From Hymenobacter sp. DG25B (GTDB lineage: Bacteria; Bacteroidota; Bacteroidia; Cytophagales; Hymenobacteraceae): a stretch of 64,000 nucleotides of DNA. The stretch spans positions 1,736,001 to 1,800,000 of the forward strand of contig NZ_CP010054.1 in NCBI RefSeq assembly GCF_000801315.1. The letters run 5' to 3'. The position numbers and the translations under genes are program-made. The notes under the pieces were generated by a model. That model was not told where the DNA came from and did no database searches. It saw nothing but the letters and a program-made list of their open reading frames with translations. Shown here piece after piece: positions 8,440-15,684 of the stretch (positions are counted from its first letter, which is position 1; every line of letters begins with the position of its first letter).

Positions 8440-8850
8440 CTACATGGGCAGCCGCTCGCGCAGGGCGCTGTAGGTCCAGGTGCCGGCCAGGGCGGCCAGA
8501 ATCAGCACGGCGGCACCGGCCACGCCGCTACCCAGCTGCGCGAACAGCGGACCGGGGCAGGCCCCGGTCAGCGCCCAGCCCAGCCCGAAGATAATACCCC
8601 CGATCCAGGTGCCGTGGTTGTACTTTTTGTCGGCAATCTTGATTTCCTCGCCGTTGATGCTCTTGATATGGTTGCGCTTGATTAGCTGAATGGAAATCAT
8701 GGCCACCACAATGGCCGAGCCGATGATGCCGTACATGTGGAAGCTCTGAAAGCGGAACATCTCCTGAATGCGCCACCAGCTCACTACTTCGCTCTTGGTC
8801 AGAATGATGCCGAACAACACGCCCAGCACCAGGTATTTCAGATTTTTCAT
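8440..8850 (-). CDS. Half-size YeeE/YedE-like permease (PmpB-like, DUF6691)
   Basis: A 136-residue membrane protein with about four helices and the family signature GACPGPL in FGLGWALTGACPGP. YeeE/YedE proteins move thiosulfate or other sulfur species into the cell. Full-length members hold two such halves; here the two halves are separate genes, this one with the CPGP motif and the one at 9509 with the CTSGH motif. That arrangement is like the pmpA/pmpB pair of BigR operons. The pair is separated by a methyltransferase gene. Confidence 0.85.
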   Translation of the reverse strand: MKNLKYLVLGVLFGIILTKSEVVSWWRIQEMFRFQSFHMYGIIGSAIVVAMISIQLIKRNHIKSINGEEIKIADKKYNHGTWIGGIIFGLGWALTGACPGPLFAQLGSGVAGAAVLILAALAGTWTYSALRERLPM

Positions 8851-8877
8851 GTCAGGTAGTAATAGAAGAAGAAGGGT

Positions 8878-9495
8878 TTACGCCCGGGTGGCCAGCAGGC
8901 GTACCACGCGGGCCGGGCCGGCGTGGAAGGTGCCCTCATGGAGAACCACGCCCAGCTCCTGGTTTTCCCGCAGCGTCAGCTCGGCAAAATCCCGGGCCAG
9001 GTCGGCGGGTTCGTAGAGCAGCGCCGCCGACTGGGGGCCGCCCGAAGGCAGGCCCAGCTGCCGGAGGCTGAAGGCTTCCAGAATCAGGTGGCCGCCCGGC
9101 GCCAGGCTGCGGGCCGCAGCGGCATGCACCGCCGGGCGGGCCAGGGGCGGCAGGTGGGCATAAATCAGCCCAATGGCATCATAGGCTGCGGGCTGCTGCC
9201 AGCTCAGGCCGGTCAGGTCGGCTACGTGGTAGTCCACGTGCACGCCTTGGGCCAGGGCCAGGCGCTGGGCCTTGGCGCGGGCCTCGTTGCTGAAGTCCAC
9301 GGCCGTTACTTCCCAGCCCCGGCTGGCGGCGTACACCGCGTTGCGGCCCTCGCCCTCCGCCAGCAGCAGCAGGCGGCCGGGGGTAAGCTTATCGAGCTGC
9401 TGCTGAAAGTACTTGTTGGGCGCGGTGCCGTAGGCGTACGCCTCGCTTTCGTAGCGGGTGTCCCAGAACTCGGCGGCAGGGGAGGAAGCATTCAT
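8878..9495 (-). CDS. Class I SAM-dependent methyltransferase (TehB-like)
   Basis: A 205-residue cytoplasmic methyltransferase. Motif I is degenerate in LLLLAEGEGRNAVYAASRGW, with the acidic motif II in VTAVDFSNEA and motif III in HVADLTGL. The N terminus FWDTRYESEAYAYGTAPN is typical of TehB/thiopurine-type enzymes, which can methylate sulfur, selenium or tellurium compounds. It sits between two permease halves, 28 bp and 13 bp from its neighbours, so it is clearly part of the sulfur operon. Methylation of an inorganic sulfur product or of a thiol is plausible but untested. Confidence 0.85.
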   Translation of the reverse strand: MNASSPAAEFWDTRYESEAYAYGTAPNKYFQQQLDKLTPGRLLLLAEGEGRNAVYAASRGWEVTAVDFSNEARAKAQRLALAQGVHVDYHVADLTGLSWQQPAAYDAIGLIYAHLPPLARPAVHAAAARSLAPGGHLILEAFSLRQLGLPSGGPQSAALLYEPADLARDFAELTLRENQELGVVLHEGTFHAGPARVVRLLATRA

Positions 9496-9508
9496 CAGCG
9501 GGGCCGGA

Positions 9509-10069
9509 TTAAAACATCAGGGGATAAAACACCCAGGTCATCAGCAGGCCCCCAATAAAGAAGCCGATAACGGCCACCAGGGACACCCATTGTAAGTTAG
9601 ACAGGCCGGAAATAGCGTGGCCTGAAGTGCAGCCACCGGCGTAGCGCGTGCCAAAGCCGACGAGGAAGCCACCCAGCACCAGGAAAACCCAGCCTTTCCA
9701 GTTGGTCAGGTTCTCCAGGGCAAACAGCTCCCGGGGCAGCAGGCCGGAGAAGTCCGTGAGGTGCATCTGCGCTTTCAGGTCGCGCACGGTTTCCGGGGAA
9801 ATGGCAATGGTATCGGCGTGGCCCATCAGCTGGTAGCCGATAAAGCCGCCGATGGCAATGCCCAGCACAAAAAACAGGTTCCAGATTTCCGCTCGCCAGT
9901 TATAGGTCAGGAAGGGAATGCCGGCGGGCACGCAGGCGGCGCACACGTGGCGCAGCGAGGAGCTGATGCCCAGAGCTTTGTTGCCGATGAGCAGCAGGGC
10001 CGGCACAGTCAGCCCGATGAGCGGGCCGGCCACATACCAGGGCCAGGGCTGGCGAATCAAATCAAGCAT
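9509..10069 (-). CDS. YeeE/YedE family permease subunit (PmpA-like)
   Basis: A 186-residue membrane protein with about five helices and the family signature GTRYAGGCTSGHAI, whose Cys is thought to pass sulfur species through the membrane. A second cysteine pair (HVCAACVPAG) lies in the first half. It is the larger partner of the protein at 8440-8850. It lies 33 bp after a rhodanese gene, consistent with import of thiosulfate or sulfane sulfur and hand-over to the rhodanese. Confidence 0.9.
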   Translation of the reverse strand: MLDLIRQPWPWYVAGPLIGLTVPALLLIGNKALGISSSLRHVCAACVPAGIPFLTYNWRAEIWNLFFVLGIAIGGFIGYQLMGHADTIAISPETVRDLKAQMHLTDFSGLLPRELFALENLTNWKGWVFLVLGGFLVGFGTRYAGGCTSGHAISGLSNLQWVSLVAVIGFFIGGLLMTWVFYPLMF

Positions 10070-10102
10070 GAGAGAAGTTCTTAAGCGAAGTAGAGGAAAG
10101 GG

Positions 10103-10441
10103 TTAGCGCACCAGCGTTTCGGGCCAGTCCATTACGCCCCCCAGCAGGTTGGCAACGGTGGTAAAGCCGGCCACGGTGAGCTGGCCGGCCGCATTAGCGG
10201 AACGCGCCCCGCTGCGGCAATACACGAAGGTGGGCCGGGCTTTATCCAGCGCGGCTACGCGCTTGGCGAAGTCCGGGCTGGTGACGTCGATGTTCACGGC
10301 ACCGGGTAGGTGGCCGCCGGCAAACTCGTCGGGGCGGCGCACGTCCAGCAGCACCGCGCCGGGCTGGCGCAGGCCGGCGGCAAACTCGGCCGGCTTCAGG
10401 TTTTGATAAGCTTTGGAAGCGGAATTAAAGAGACCGAACAT
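10103..10441 (-). CDS. Single-domain rhodanese (sulfurtransferase)
   Basis: A 112-residue cytoplasmic rhodanese. The active loop CRSGARS has catalytic Cys75, preceded by VLLDVRRPDEFAGGHLPGAVN, the standard CH2-type signature. It transfers sulfane sulfur between thiosulfate, persulfides and thiols. It lies between the persulfide dioxygenase/rhodanese fusion and the permease gene and belongs to the same operon. Confidence 0.93.
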   Translation of the reverse strand: MFGLFNSASKAYQNLKPAEFAAGLRQPGAVLLDVRRPDEFAGGHLPGAVNIDVTSPDFAKRVAALDKARPTFVYCRSGARSANAAGQLTVAGFTTVANLLGGVMDWPETLVR

Positions 10442-10515
10442 GGCAGGGTAGGGTTAAGGGGATGAACTGGGGCAACCGCCACCCGGGGCAGGGCGGCGGT
10501 ATTCTGCCAGTGTAA

Positions 10516-11868
10516 TTAGTGGCTGGCCGCAGCCGTCTGGAAGGATTTCACGGCCTCGCTCAGGTCATAGACCGTAGCCTGGGGCAGGGCGGCTTCCACA
10601 ATGCTACTGCCGGCCGCCGAGCGGTAGCCACCGGCGCAGTGCACCACAATGGGCTTATCGGTGGGAATTTCCTGCGCCCGCTCGCGCAGCTCAGGCAACG
10701 GAATGTTCAGCGCACCTTCAAACAGCGGCTCGGCTTTGGTTTCCGGGGCGTTGCGAATGTCCACGATGGTATAGGCTTCGGGCTGGTCGCGGAAGGTGTC
10801 CACGTCCAGCTGCGGGAGCGTGGCCTCCATAGCGGGCGTGCCCACCAGGGCCCCGGCAATCAGGGCTTCGTAGCCGATTTTGGCGGTTTTCCGGATCAGG
10901 TCTTCCAGCGTGGCCTCATCGGCCGCAATGAGGTAGAACTTCTCCTCGGGGCCTACAATCGAGCCCAACCAGGTTTCAAATTTGCCGCCCTGCTGGATGT
11001 TGATGGCCCCTTCCAGGTGGCCTTTCTTGAACTCGGCTTCGGAACGGGTATCCACTATCACCAGGTCTTTTTCCAAAGGCGAACCGGCCAGGCGCTTTAC
11101 CTGCTGCACGCTGGGGGCGTAGGCCGGGGCGCCGGCCTTGTTCAGGGCCACATCATAGCCGAAGTATTTGGGGATGAAGGGCTGATCGGCCAGCAGCTCT
11201 TTTACGAAATCCTCCTCGCTCATGGGCCGCAGGGCATAGTTGCCGATTTTCTCGGCCCCGATGGTGCTGCTGTTGGCCCCGCTCAGGGCCTTGCCGCAGA
11301 GGCTGCCCGCCCCGTGCGCCGGGTACACCAGCACGTCATCGGCCAGCGGCATCAGCTTTTCACGCAGGGAGTGGTACATCTGCTTGGCCAGCTCCTCGCG
11401 CTTGGCCGTCATGTTGCCGGCCTTCTCGCGCAGGTCGGGGCGGCCTACATCGCCAATGAACAGCGTGTCGCCGGTGAACACGGCCACGTCTTTACCTTCG
11501 CGGCTGAGCACGATGCTAATGGAGTCGGGGGAGTGGCCGGGCGTATTCAGGGCGCGGAAGGTGAGCTTGCCCACGGTGAAGGAGTCGCCCTCGTCGAAGG
11601 CTTCAAAAGCATAGTCGGCTCCCAGCAGCTTGCTTACCCGAATGGTGGCGCCGGTCCGCTGGGCAATTTCCAGGTGCGAGGACACGAAATCGGCGTGGGG
11701 ATGGGTTTCGATGACGCTGACGATTTTAGCGTCGTTTGCCTGGGCATAGTCGTAGTAGGGTTGGGGGTCGCGGGCGGGGTCAATCAGCACAATTTCGCGG
11801 GCGCACTCGCTGAGGATGGCGTAGGAGAAATGGGCCAGGCCCTTGTCTTCAAACTGTTCGATTTTCAT
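10516..11868 (-). CDS. Metallo-beta-lactamase/rhodanese fusion, persulfide dioxygenase type (Blh-like)
   Basis: A 450-residue cytoplasmic enzyme. The N-terminal ETHE1-like domain has ETHPHADF (His56, His58, Asp60), TPGHS (His112) and TGDTLFIGDVGRPDLR (Asp134), which bind the non-heme iron that oxidises glutathione or other persulfides to sulfite. Two rhodanese domains follow. The first (about 260-345) has LIAADEAT where the catalytic loop should be and lacks the Cys. The second (about 360-445) is active-looking, VVHCAGGYRSAAG. This is the layout of Blh in BigR-regulated operons. The sulfite made would leave by the TauE exporter encoded 90 bp upstream or be combined with sulfane sulfur to give thiosulfate. 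Confidence 0.92.
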   Translation of the reverse strand: MKIEQFEDKGLAHFSYAILSECAREIVLIDPARDPQPYYDYAQANDAKIVSVIETHPHADFVSSHLEIAQRTGATIRVSKLLGADYAFEAFDEGDSFTVGKLTFRALNTPGHSPDSISIVLSREGKDVAVFTGDTLFIGDVGRPDLREKAGNMTAKREELAKQMYHSLREKLMPLADDVLVYPAHGAGSLCGKALSGANSSTIGAEKIGNYALRPMSEEDFVKELLADQPFIPKYFGYDVALNKAGAPAYAPSVQQVKRLAGSPLEKDLVIVDTRSEAEFKKGHLEGAINIQQGGKFETWLGSIVGPEEKFYLIAADEATLEDLIRKTAKIGYEALIAGALVGTPAMEATLPQLDVDTFRDQPEAYTIVDIRNAPETKAEPLFEGALNIPLPELRERAQEIPTDKPIVVHCAGGYRSAAGSSIVEAALPQATVYDLSEAVKSFQTAAASH

Positions 11869-11958
11869 AACGGGTGTAGTTGGAAGGTGAGGAAAGTCGC
11901 AGGAAAAATGGGTAGGTAGGAAACGAAGGGAATTTGTTAAAAACTGGCCGAAAAAAGC

Positions 11959-12774
11959 TTAGTGGCTGAATACCAGCTCGCGCAGCAGAATAAAAGTGCC
12001 CATAGCCAGGGTAAACCAGCCGAAAGCAGGCTTCAGCTTGGCGCCCGGAATAAAGCGGGCCAGGTACGTGCCCAGCACGATGCCAGCCACGGCGAAGGCC
12101 AGAAAGCCGCCCAGGAACATCCAGTCGATGGCCGTGCCCGCGCTCAGGTCGCCGGTAAAGCCAATCAGGGAGTTGATGGCAATGATGACCAGGGAAGTGC
12201 CCACGGCCTTTTTCATCGGCAGCCGGGCAAACAGCACCAGGGCGGGAATAATCAGAAAGCCACCGCCGGCGCCTACAAACCCCGTCAGCAGGCCCACTAT
12301 GGCCCCCACGGTAAGAATGAGCGGGTAGTTGATGGTATGCTTATGGTGCAGATCATCGGTGAGAATTTCCTCGGCCTGCTGGTTGCGGATCATAGACACT
12401 GCCGCCACTACCATGAGCACGGCAAAGGCCACCAATACCAGCAGATCCTTGGTAAAAACCACGTGGCCGACGGTGAACAGCTCATGCGGAATGGCAGGCA
12501 TCACCAGCTTGCGGGTAATAAACACGGCCGCCAGCGAGGTGGCCAAAAAAACCAGCGCCGTGGGCACCGAGACCAGTCCCTTGCGGAAGTAGCCCGAGGC
12601 GCCCACCACGGAAGTGGAGCCCACCACGAACAGCGAGTAGGCCGTGCTCAGCACCGGGCTCACGCCCATCAGATACACCAGCACCGGCACGGTGAGGATG
12701 GAACCGCCGCCCCCCATAATGCCCAGGGAAAGACCGATGAATATAGCCGCGAAATAGCCGAAGAGGTGCAACAT
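11959..12774 (-). CDS. TauE/SafE family sulfite exporter
   Basis: A 271-residue inner-membrane protein with two copies of the TauE/SafE repeat: the N-terminal GLSLGIMGGGGSILTVPVLV and the internal GLLTGFVGAGGGFLIIPALV, each followed by helices. The family exports sulfite, sulfoacetate or related anions. It is the first gene of the leftward sulfur operon and follows the ArsR gene, a terminator and an operator-like site. Removal of toxic sulfite made by the downstream dioxygenase is the natural role. Confidence 0.92.
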   Translation of the reverse strand: MLHLFGYFAAIFIGLSLGIMGGGGSILTVPVLVYLMGVSPVLSTAYSLFVVGSTSVVGASGYFRKGLVSVPTALVFLATSLAAVFITRKLVMPAIPHELFTVGHVVFTKDLLVLVAFAVLMVVAAVSMIRNQQAEEILTDDLHHKHTINYPLILTVGAIVGLLTGFVGAGGGFLIIPALVLFARLPMKKAVGTSLVIIAINSLIGFTGDLSAGTAIDWMFLGGFLAFAVAGIVLGTYLARFIPGAKLKPAFGWFTLAMGTFILLRELVFSH

Positions 12775-12800
12775 GAGTAGACAGGGGAACGTATGTATTT

Positions 12801-12819
12801 ATGAAAGATTGTTCATGTA
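12801..12819 (-). promoter_or_regulatory. Operator-like site before the sulfur operon
   Basis: ATGAAAGATTGTTCATGTA contains the inverted repeat ATGAA-N6-TTCAT and matches the site at 13179-13197 in 14 of 19 positions, including the run TTGTTCATGTA. It lies 27 bases before the exporter start. Probable binding site of the neighbouring ArsR protein. Confidence 0.55.
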
Positions 12820-12826
12820 ACTGGCC

Positions 12827-12866
12827 AAAAAAAGGCCGGTTCCCTTACAGGAATGTACAGCCGGCC
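12827..12866 (-). terminator. Terminator at the end of the ArsR gene
   Basis: In the leftward direction GGCCGG (12866-12861) pairs with CCGGCC (12839-12834), followed at once by seven T. The 5' arm lies inside the last codons of the ArsR gene. It would separate the regulator from the exporter operon, which then needs its own promoter at the site just downstream. Confidence 0.6.
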
Positions 12867-13162
12867 AGGCACTGAATCACGTCGACCACTTCGCGCATTT
12901 TCAACGAGTAGAAGATGTTTTTACCGTCGCGGTGGGAGTTAAGGATACCCTTCAGCTTCATGCCCGTGAGGTGGTGGGAGAGCAGCGACTGTTCCACGCT
13001 GAGCTTTTCGCTGATATCGGTCACCGAGAGGCTCTCCTGATTGGCCAGCAGCTGCACAATGGCTATGCGGGTGGGATGGGCCGTGGTCTTGAGGATAAAG
13101 GCTACCTTTTCCATCTTCTCGGTGGTTAGGTTCAGATCGGCGGAGGTGGTAGTCGGTGTCAT
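12845..13162 (-). CDS. ArsR/SmtB-family transcriptional regulator of the sulfur genes
   Basis: Winged-helix repressor. I start at MTPTTTSADL (105 residues), because an upstream ATG at 13186 would lie inside the operator-like site. The helix-turn-helix is in LSVTDISEKLSVEQSLLSHH, with the wing in SHRDGKNIFYSL. The position of the ArsR metal site (ELCVCDL) reads SLSVTDI, so it is not an arsenic or zinc sensor. BigR/SqrR relatives sense sulfide by two cysteines far apart, one in helix 2 and one near the C terminus. Here the helix-2 position (AIVQLLANQ) has no Cys, but the C-terminal helix carries two, QCLAGCTFL. It diverges from the 5'-nucleotidase and precedes the exporter operon, so a role as persulfide-responsive repressor is likely. 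Confidence 0.9.
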   Translation of the reverse strand: MTPTTTSADLNLTTEKMEKVAFILKTTAHPTRIAIVQLLANQESLSVTDISEKLSVEQSLLSHHLTGMKLKGILNSHRDGKNIFYSLKMREVVDVIQCLAGCTFL

Positions 13163-13178
13163 ATGGTGCTGCAAATGT

Positions 13179-13197
13179 ATGATCATTTGTTCATGTA
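13179..13197. promoter_or_regulatory. Operator-like site between the ArsR gene and the 5'-nucleotidase
   Basis: ATGATCATTTGTTCATGTA lies 16 bases before the ArsR start and about 45 before the divergent 5'-nucleotidase. It shares ATGA-N4-TTGTTCATGTA with the site before the exporter operon. Position fits autoregulation and possibly control of the divergent gene. Confidence 0.55.
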
Positions 13198-13227
13198 TAC
13201 AACTTTGACTTCCTCTTTGGTTCCAAA

Positions 13228-14898
13228 ATGTTTTACATCCTCATGCAAGTCGCCCCAACTACTAGCTTTTTTACCGTTTTAACCCGCTTTTTGGGTACGT
13301 GGCGCTGGCTGGCGCTGAGCGGTATTGCTCTGGCGGCCGCCTGGGGACTGAGCAGCTGTCAGGGCAACTCCCGCCAGGCGGCCGCTGCGGCCAGCGGCTC
13401 GTTCACCATTCTGCACACCAACGATATTCACGGCCGGCACCGGCCTTTCCGCGTAAGCCCCGGCAACGCCACCGCCCAGACCGGCGACCCGGACCGCAGT
13501 CCTTCCTCGTTTGAGCGCGCCGGCCAGGTGGGCGGCTTTGCCCACCTGGCCACAGCCGTAGCCCGGGTGCGGCAGGAGCGCGGCGCCGACCACGTACTGC
13601 TGCTGGATGGGGGCGACACGTTCAGCGACGATCTGCTGGGGAATCTCACCCAAGGGGCGGCCAACATTCAGTTGATGAATGCGCTGGGCTACCAGTTTAT
13701 GGCCCTGGGCAACCACGATTTCGACTACGGCACGGCCCGTACCCGCGAGCTGCAGCAGCTGGCCCGCTTCCCGCTGCGTGGGGCCAACGTGCTCGAAAAA
13801 GCGACGGGCAAGCCATTTCTGGGCGAGCCGACCGAGGTATTTACGGTGGGCGGCGTGCGCGTAGGCGTGCTGGCCCTGGCCTACCACAACACGGCCCAGA
13901 CCGGCAACCCCGATAATACCCGGGAGCTGACGTTTGGCAGCGGCATCGAGGCCGCCCGGCGCTATGTGCCGGCCCTGCGTGCCCGCGCCGATGTGGTGGT
14001 AGTACTCTCGCATCAGGGTACGAAGGTGGATGAGCTGCTGGCCCGCGAGGTGCCGGGTATCGACCTGATTGTGGGCGCGCACTCCCACGACCGGATTACG
14101 CCGCCCCGGCAGGTGGGCAGCGTGTGGGTAGTGCAGGCCCTGTCGGACGCGGCCGTGCTGGGCCAGCTCACCGTGCAGGTAAAAGAGGGCAAGATGACCA
14201 GCGTGGAGGGCATCGCGCCCACCCTCTGGACTGAGGAATATCCCGCCGATACGAAGATGGCGCAACTGGTGGACTCGCTACGGGTGCCCCATAAAGCGCA
14301 GCTGGAAGAAGTACTGGCCACGGCCACCGGCCGCATTGGGCGGCAGTATAAGTCGGCCAGCCCCTTCGACCAGCTGGCCGGCGAGCTGCTGCGCGACGCC
14401 ACCGGCACCGAGCTGGCTTTCCTGCCGGGCGTGGGCTACGGCGTGTCGCTGGAGCCGGGCCCCATCACCCGCGAAATGCTCTACACCCTGCTGCCGCACC
14501 CCTCCAAAGTGGTGACGCTGGAGCTGACCGGCGCGCAGGTGCTCCAGCTACTGGAGCAAACCGCCACCAACCAGAACCCCGGCAACGACCTGGCCCGGGT
14601 GGGCGGCCTGCTGCAGACCAGTGGCCTGAACTGGACGGCCGACCTGAACCGGCCTATCGGCCAGCGGGTGAGCGGAGTGCAGGTGAACGGGCAGCCGCTA
14701 AACCTGCAGCGCCGCTACCGCGTGGTCACCCACAACGGCATGCTCAGAGGCATTCACCGCTACACCACCTTCGCTAAGGGAGAGAATATCAGGAAGCTGG
14801 ACAAGGGCGTAACGGAAGTGGTGGAGGCCGGCCTGCGCCGGCGCGGTACCCTAAGCCCGCCCACGCTGGCAAAGGTGCAAGTTGTGGCGGCGAAGTAA
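13228..14898 (+). CDS. Bifunctional metallophosphatase/5'-nucleotidase lipoprotein
   Basis: A 556-residue exported enzyme that hydrolyses nucleotides or UDP-sugars outside the inner membrane. The N terminus is a lipoprotein signal ending in LSSCQGN (Cys44 if the first ATG is used; ATG at 13243 is an equally good start). The metallophosphatase core shows HTNDIHG, LDGGDTF, LGNHDFDYG, SHQG and VGAHSHD. The C-terminal 5'-nucleotidase domain spans about residues 370-540 (LLPHPSKVVTLELTGAQVL). Genes of this family (SoxB relatives) occur in sulfur-oxidation loci, and the divergent ArsR gene shares its upstream region, but nothing shows sulfate-thiohydrolase activity. Confidence 0.92.
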   Translation: MFYILMQVAPTTSFFTVLTRFLGTWRWLALSGIALAAAWGLSSCQGNSRQAAAAASGSFTILHTNDIHGRHRPFRVSPGNATAQTGDPDRSPSSFERAGQVGGFAHLATAVARVRQERGADHVLLLDGGDTFSDDLLGNLTQGAANIQLMNALGYQFMALGNHDFDYGTARTRELQQLARFPLRGANVLEKATGKPFLGEPTEVFTVGGVRVGVLALAYHNTAQTGNPDNTRELTFGSGIEAARRYVPALRARADVVVVLSHQGTKVDELLAREVPGIDLIVGAHSHDRITPPRQVGSVWVVQALSDAAVLGQLTVQVKEGKMTSVEGIAPTLWTEEYPADTKMAQLVDSLRVPHKAQLEEVLATATGRIGRQYKSASPFDQLAGELLRDATGTELAFLPGVGYGVSLEPGPITREMLYTLLPHPSKVVTLELTGAQVLQLLEQTATNQNPGNDLARVGGLLQTSGLNWTADLNRPIGQRVSGVQVNGQPLNLQRRYRVVTHNGMLRGIHRYTTFAKGENIRKLDKGVTEVVEAGLRRRGTLSPPTLAKVQVVAAK

Positions 14899-14945
14899 CC
14901 GGCTGATTCCTGGGAAGTGGGTTTAGCCGGCTCGCCGGCTTATCC

Positions 14946-15028
14946 TAGAGCGTGTTTGAGATTCCATAACAACGTTGTTTCTGTCATGCTCCGACCAGCG
15001 CAGCATGACAATGCCCAAATACGCTCTA
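14946..15028. repeat. Nested palindromic intergenic repeat (REP/MITE-like)
   Basis: Outer arms TAGAGCGTGTTTG (14946-14958) and CAAATACGCTCTA (15016-15028) pair with one mismatch. Inner arms TGTCATGCT (14982-14990) and AGCATGACA (15002-15010) pair perfectly around an 11-base loop. The 83-bp element has no coding potential. TCATGCT/AGCATGA palindromes resemble dispersed intergenic repeats of Hymenobacter genomes; the copy number cannot be seen here. Confidence 0.6.
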
Positions 15029-15146
15029 AACAGGACGGTTTCGATTAACTCCCTGTTGTTTCTGGCCGCGCTGGACGGGCTGGCGCGCCTTTGACTTGGG
15101 TGCTATCCGGTAAAAGTGTGCACCTTTGCAGCCACTACCGTTGCCT

Positions 15147-15518
15147 ATGTCTCGTTTGCTGGCCCATCTGCTGTTGCTGTTCTATGCAGGTATTTACCTG
15201 CATTGCCAGCCGCTGCCTGCCCGGGCCTTAGCAACGGCAACCGGCTATGCCAGCCAGCAGGAACCGTCTCAAACGGGCCTTTGCAAAAAGAAGCTGCAGA
15301 CCGTACAGGCCGACCCGCAGGCCGAGCCCGCGCAGGTAGCCAAAGCCAAACTGCTGCCCCTGGACTTCGTGTTGGGCGGCGACTTCCCGGATCTGTATTT
15401 CGGGCTGTTGTTCCCTGCCAACGAGCCCACCCTTAACCCTGCTCGCGGCCTGAATGCCGGCCCCGGGCAGTCGTTTGCCAACCACCCCAATAAGGCTCCG
15501 CCCGTCCGCTTTTCTTAG
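15147..15518 (+). CDS. Small secreted protein of unknown function
   Basis: A 123-residue protein beginning MSRLLAHLLLLFYAGIYLH, a clear hydrophobic export signal. The mature part is Pro/Ala-rich with LLPLDFVLGGDFPDLYFG in the middle; no family recognised. An upstream ATG at 15126 is possible but weaker. A -7-like element (CACCTTTGC) lies just upstream and a strong terminator follows, so it appears to be a real single-gene transcription unit. The next sequence is the tail of a metal-efflux adaptor, so an accessory role in metal efflux is conceivable. Confidence 0.55.
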   Translation: MSRLLAHLLLLFYAGIYLHCQPLPARALATATGYASQQEPSQTGLCKKKLQTVQADPQAEPAQVAKAKLLPLDFVLGGDFPDLYFGLLFPANEPTLNPARGLNAGPGQSFANHPNKAPPVRFS

Positions 15519-15547
15519 GAAAACGCGTAATGGAGCCGGGTGTGTAC

Positions 15548-15591
15548 CCGGTTAATTGCCCCCGCTAGTGGGGGTGATAACCGGTTTTTTT
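15548..15591 (+). terminator. Strong Rho-independent terminator
   Basis: A long stem (CCGGTTA plus GCCCCC pairing with GGGGGT plus TAACCGG, loop GCTAGT) is followed by seven T. It ends the small secreted-protein gene. Confidence 0.85.
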
Positions 15592-15684
15592 ATGCCCAGA
15601 CCGGCCCGCCGCCTTGCGCGGCCCCTCTGCTGCCCCTGTCCCGCCTGCCGGGCCGCCCCGCCTTTTCCTCAGAACCCAGCCCGG

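Noticed and set aside
10519..11919. 466-residue rightward open frame opposite the dioxygenase/rhodanese gene
   Set aside because: Composition is that of antisense GC-rich DNA; the opposite strand has complete catalytic motifs.
13228..14898. SoxB (sulfate thiohydrolase) identity for the 5'-nucleotidase
   Set aside because: The fold is shared, but no other Sox gene is present and its lipoprotein and domain features fit an ordinary 5'-nucleotidase.
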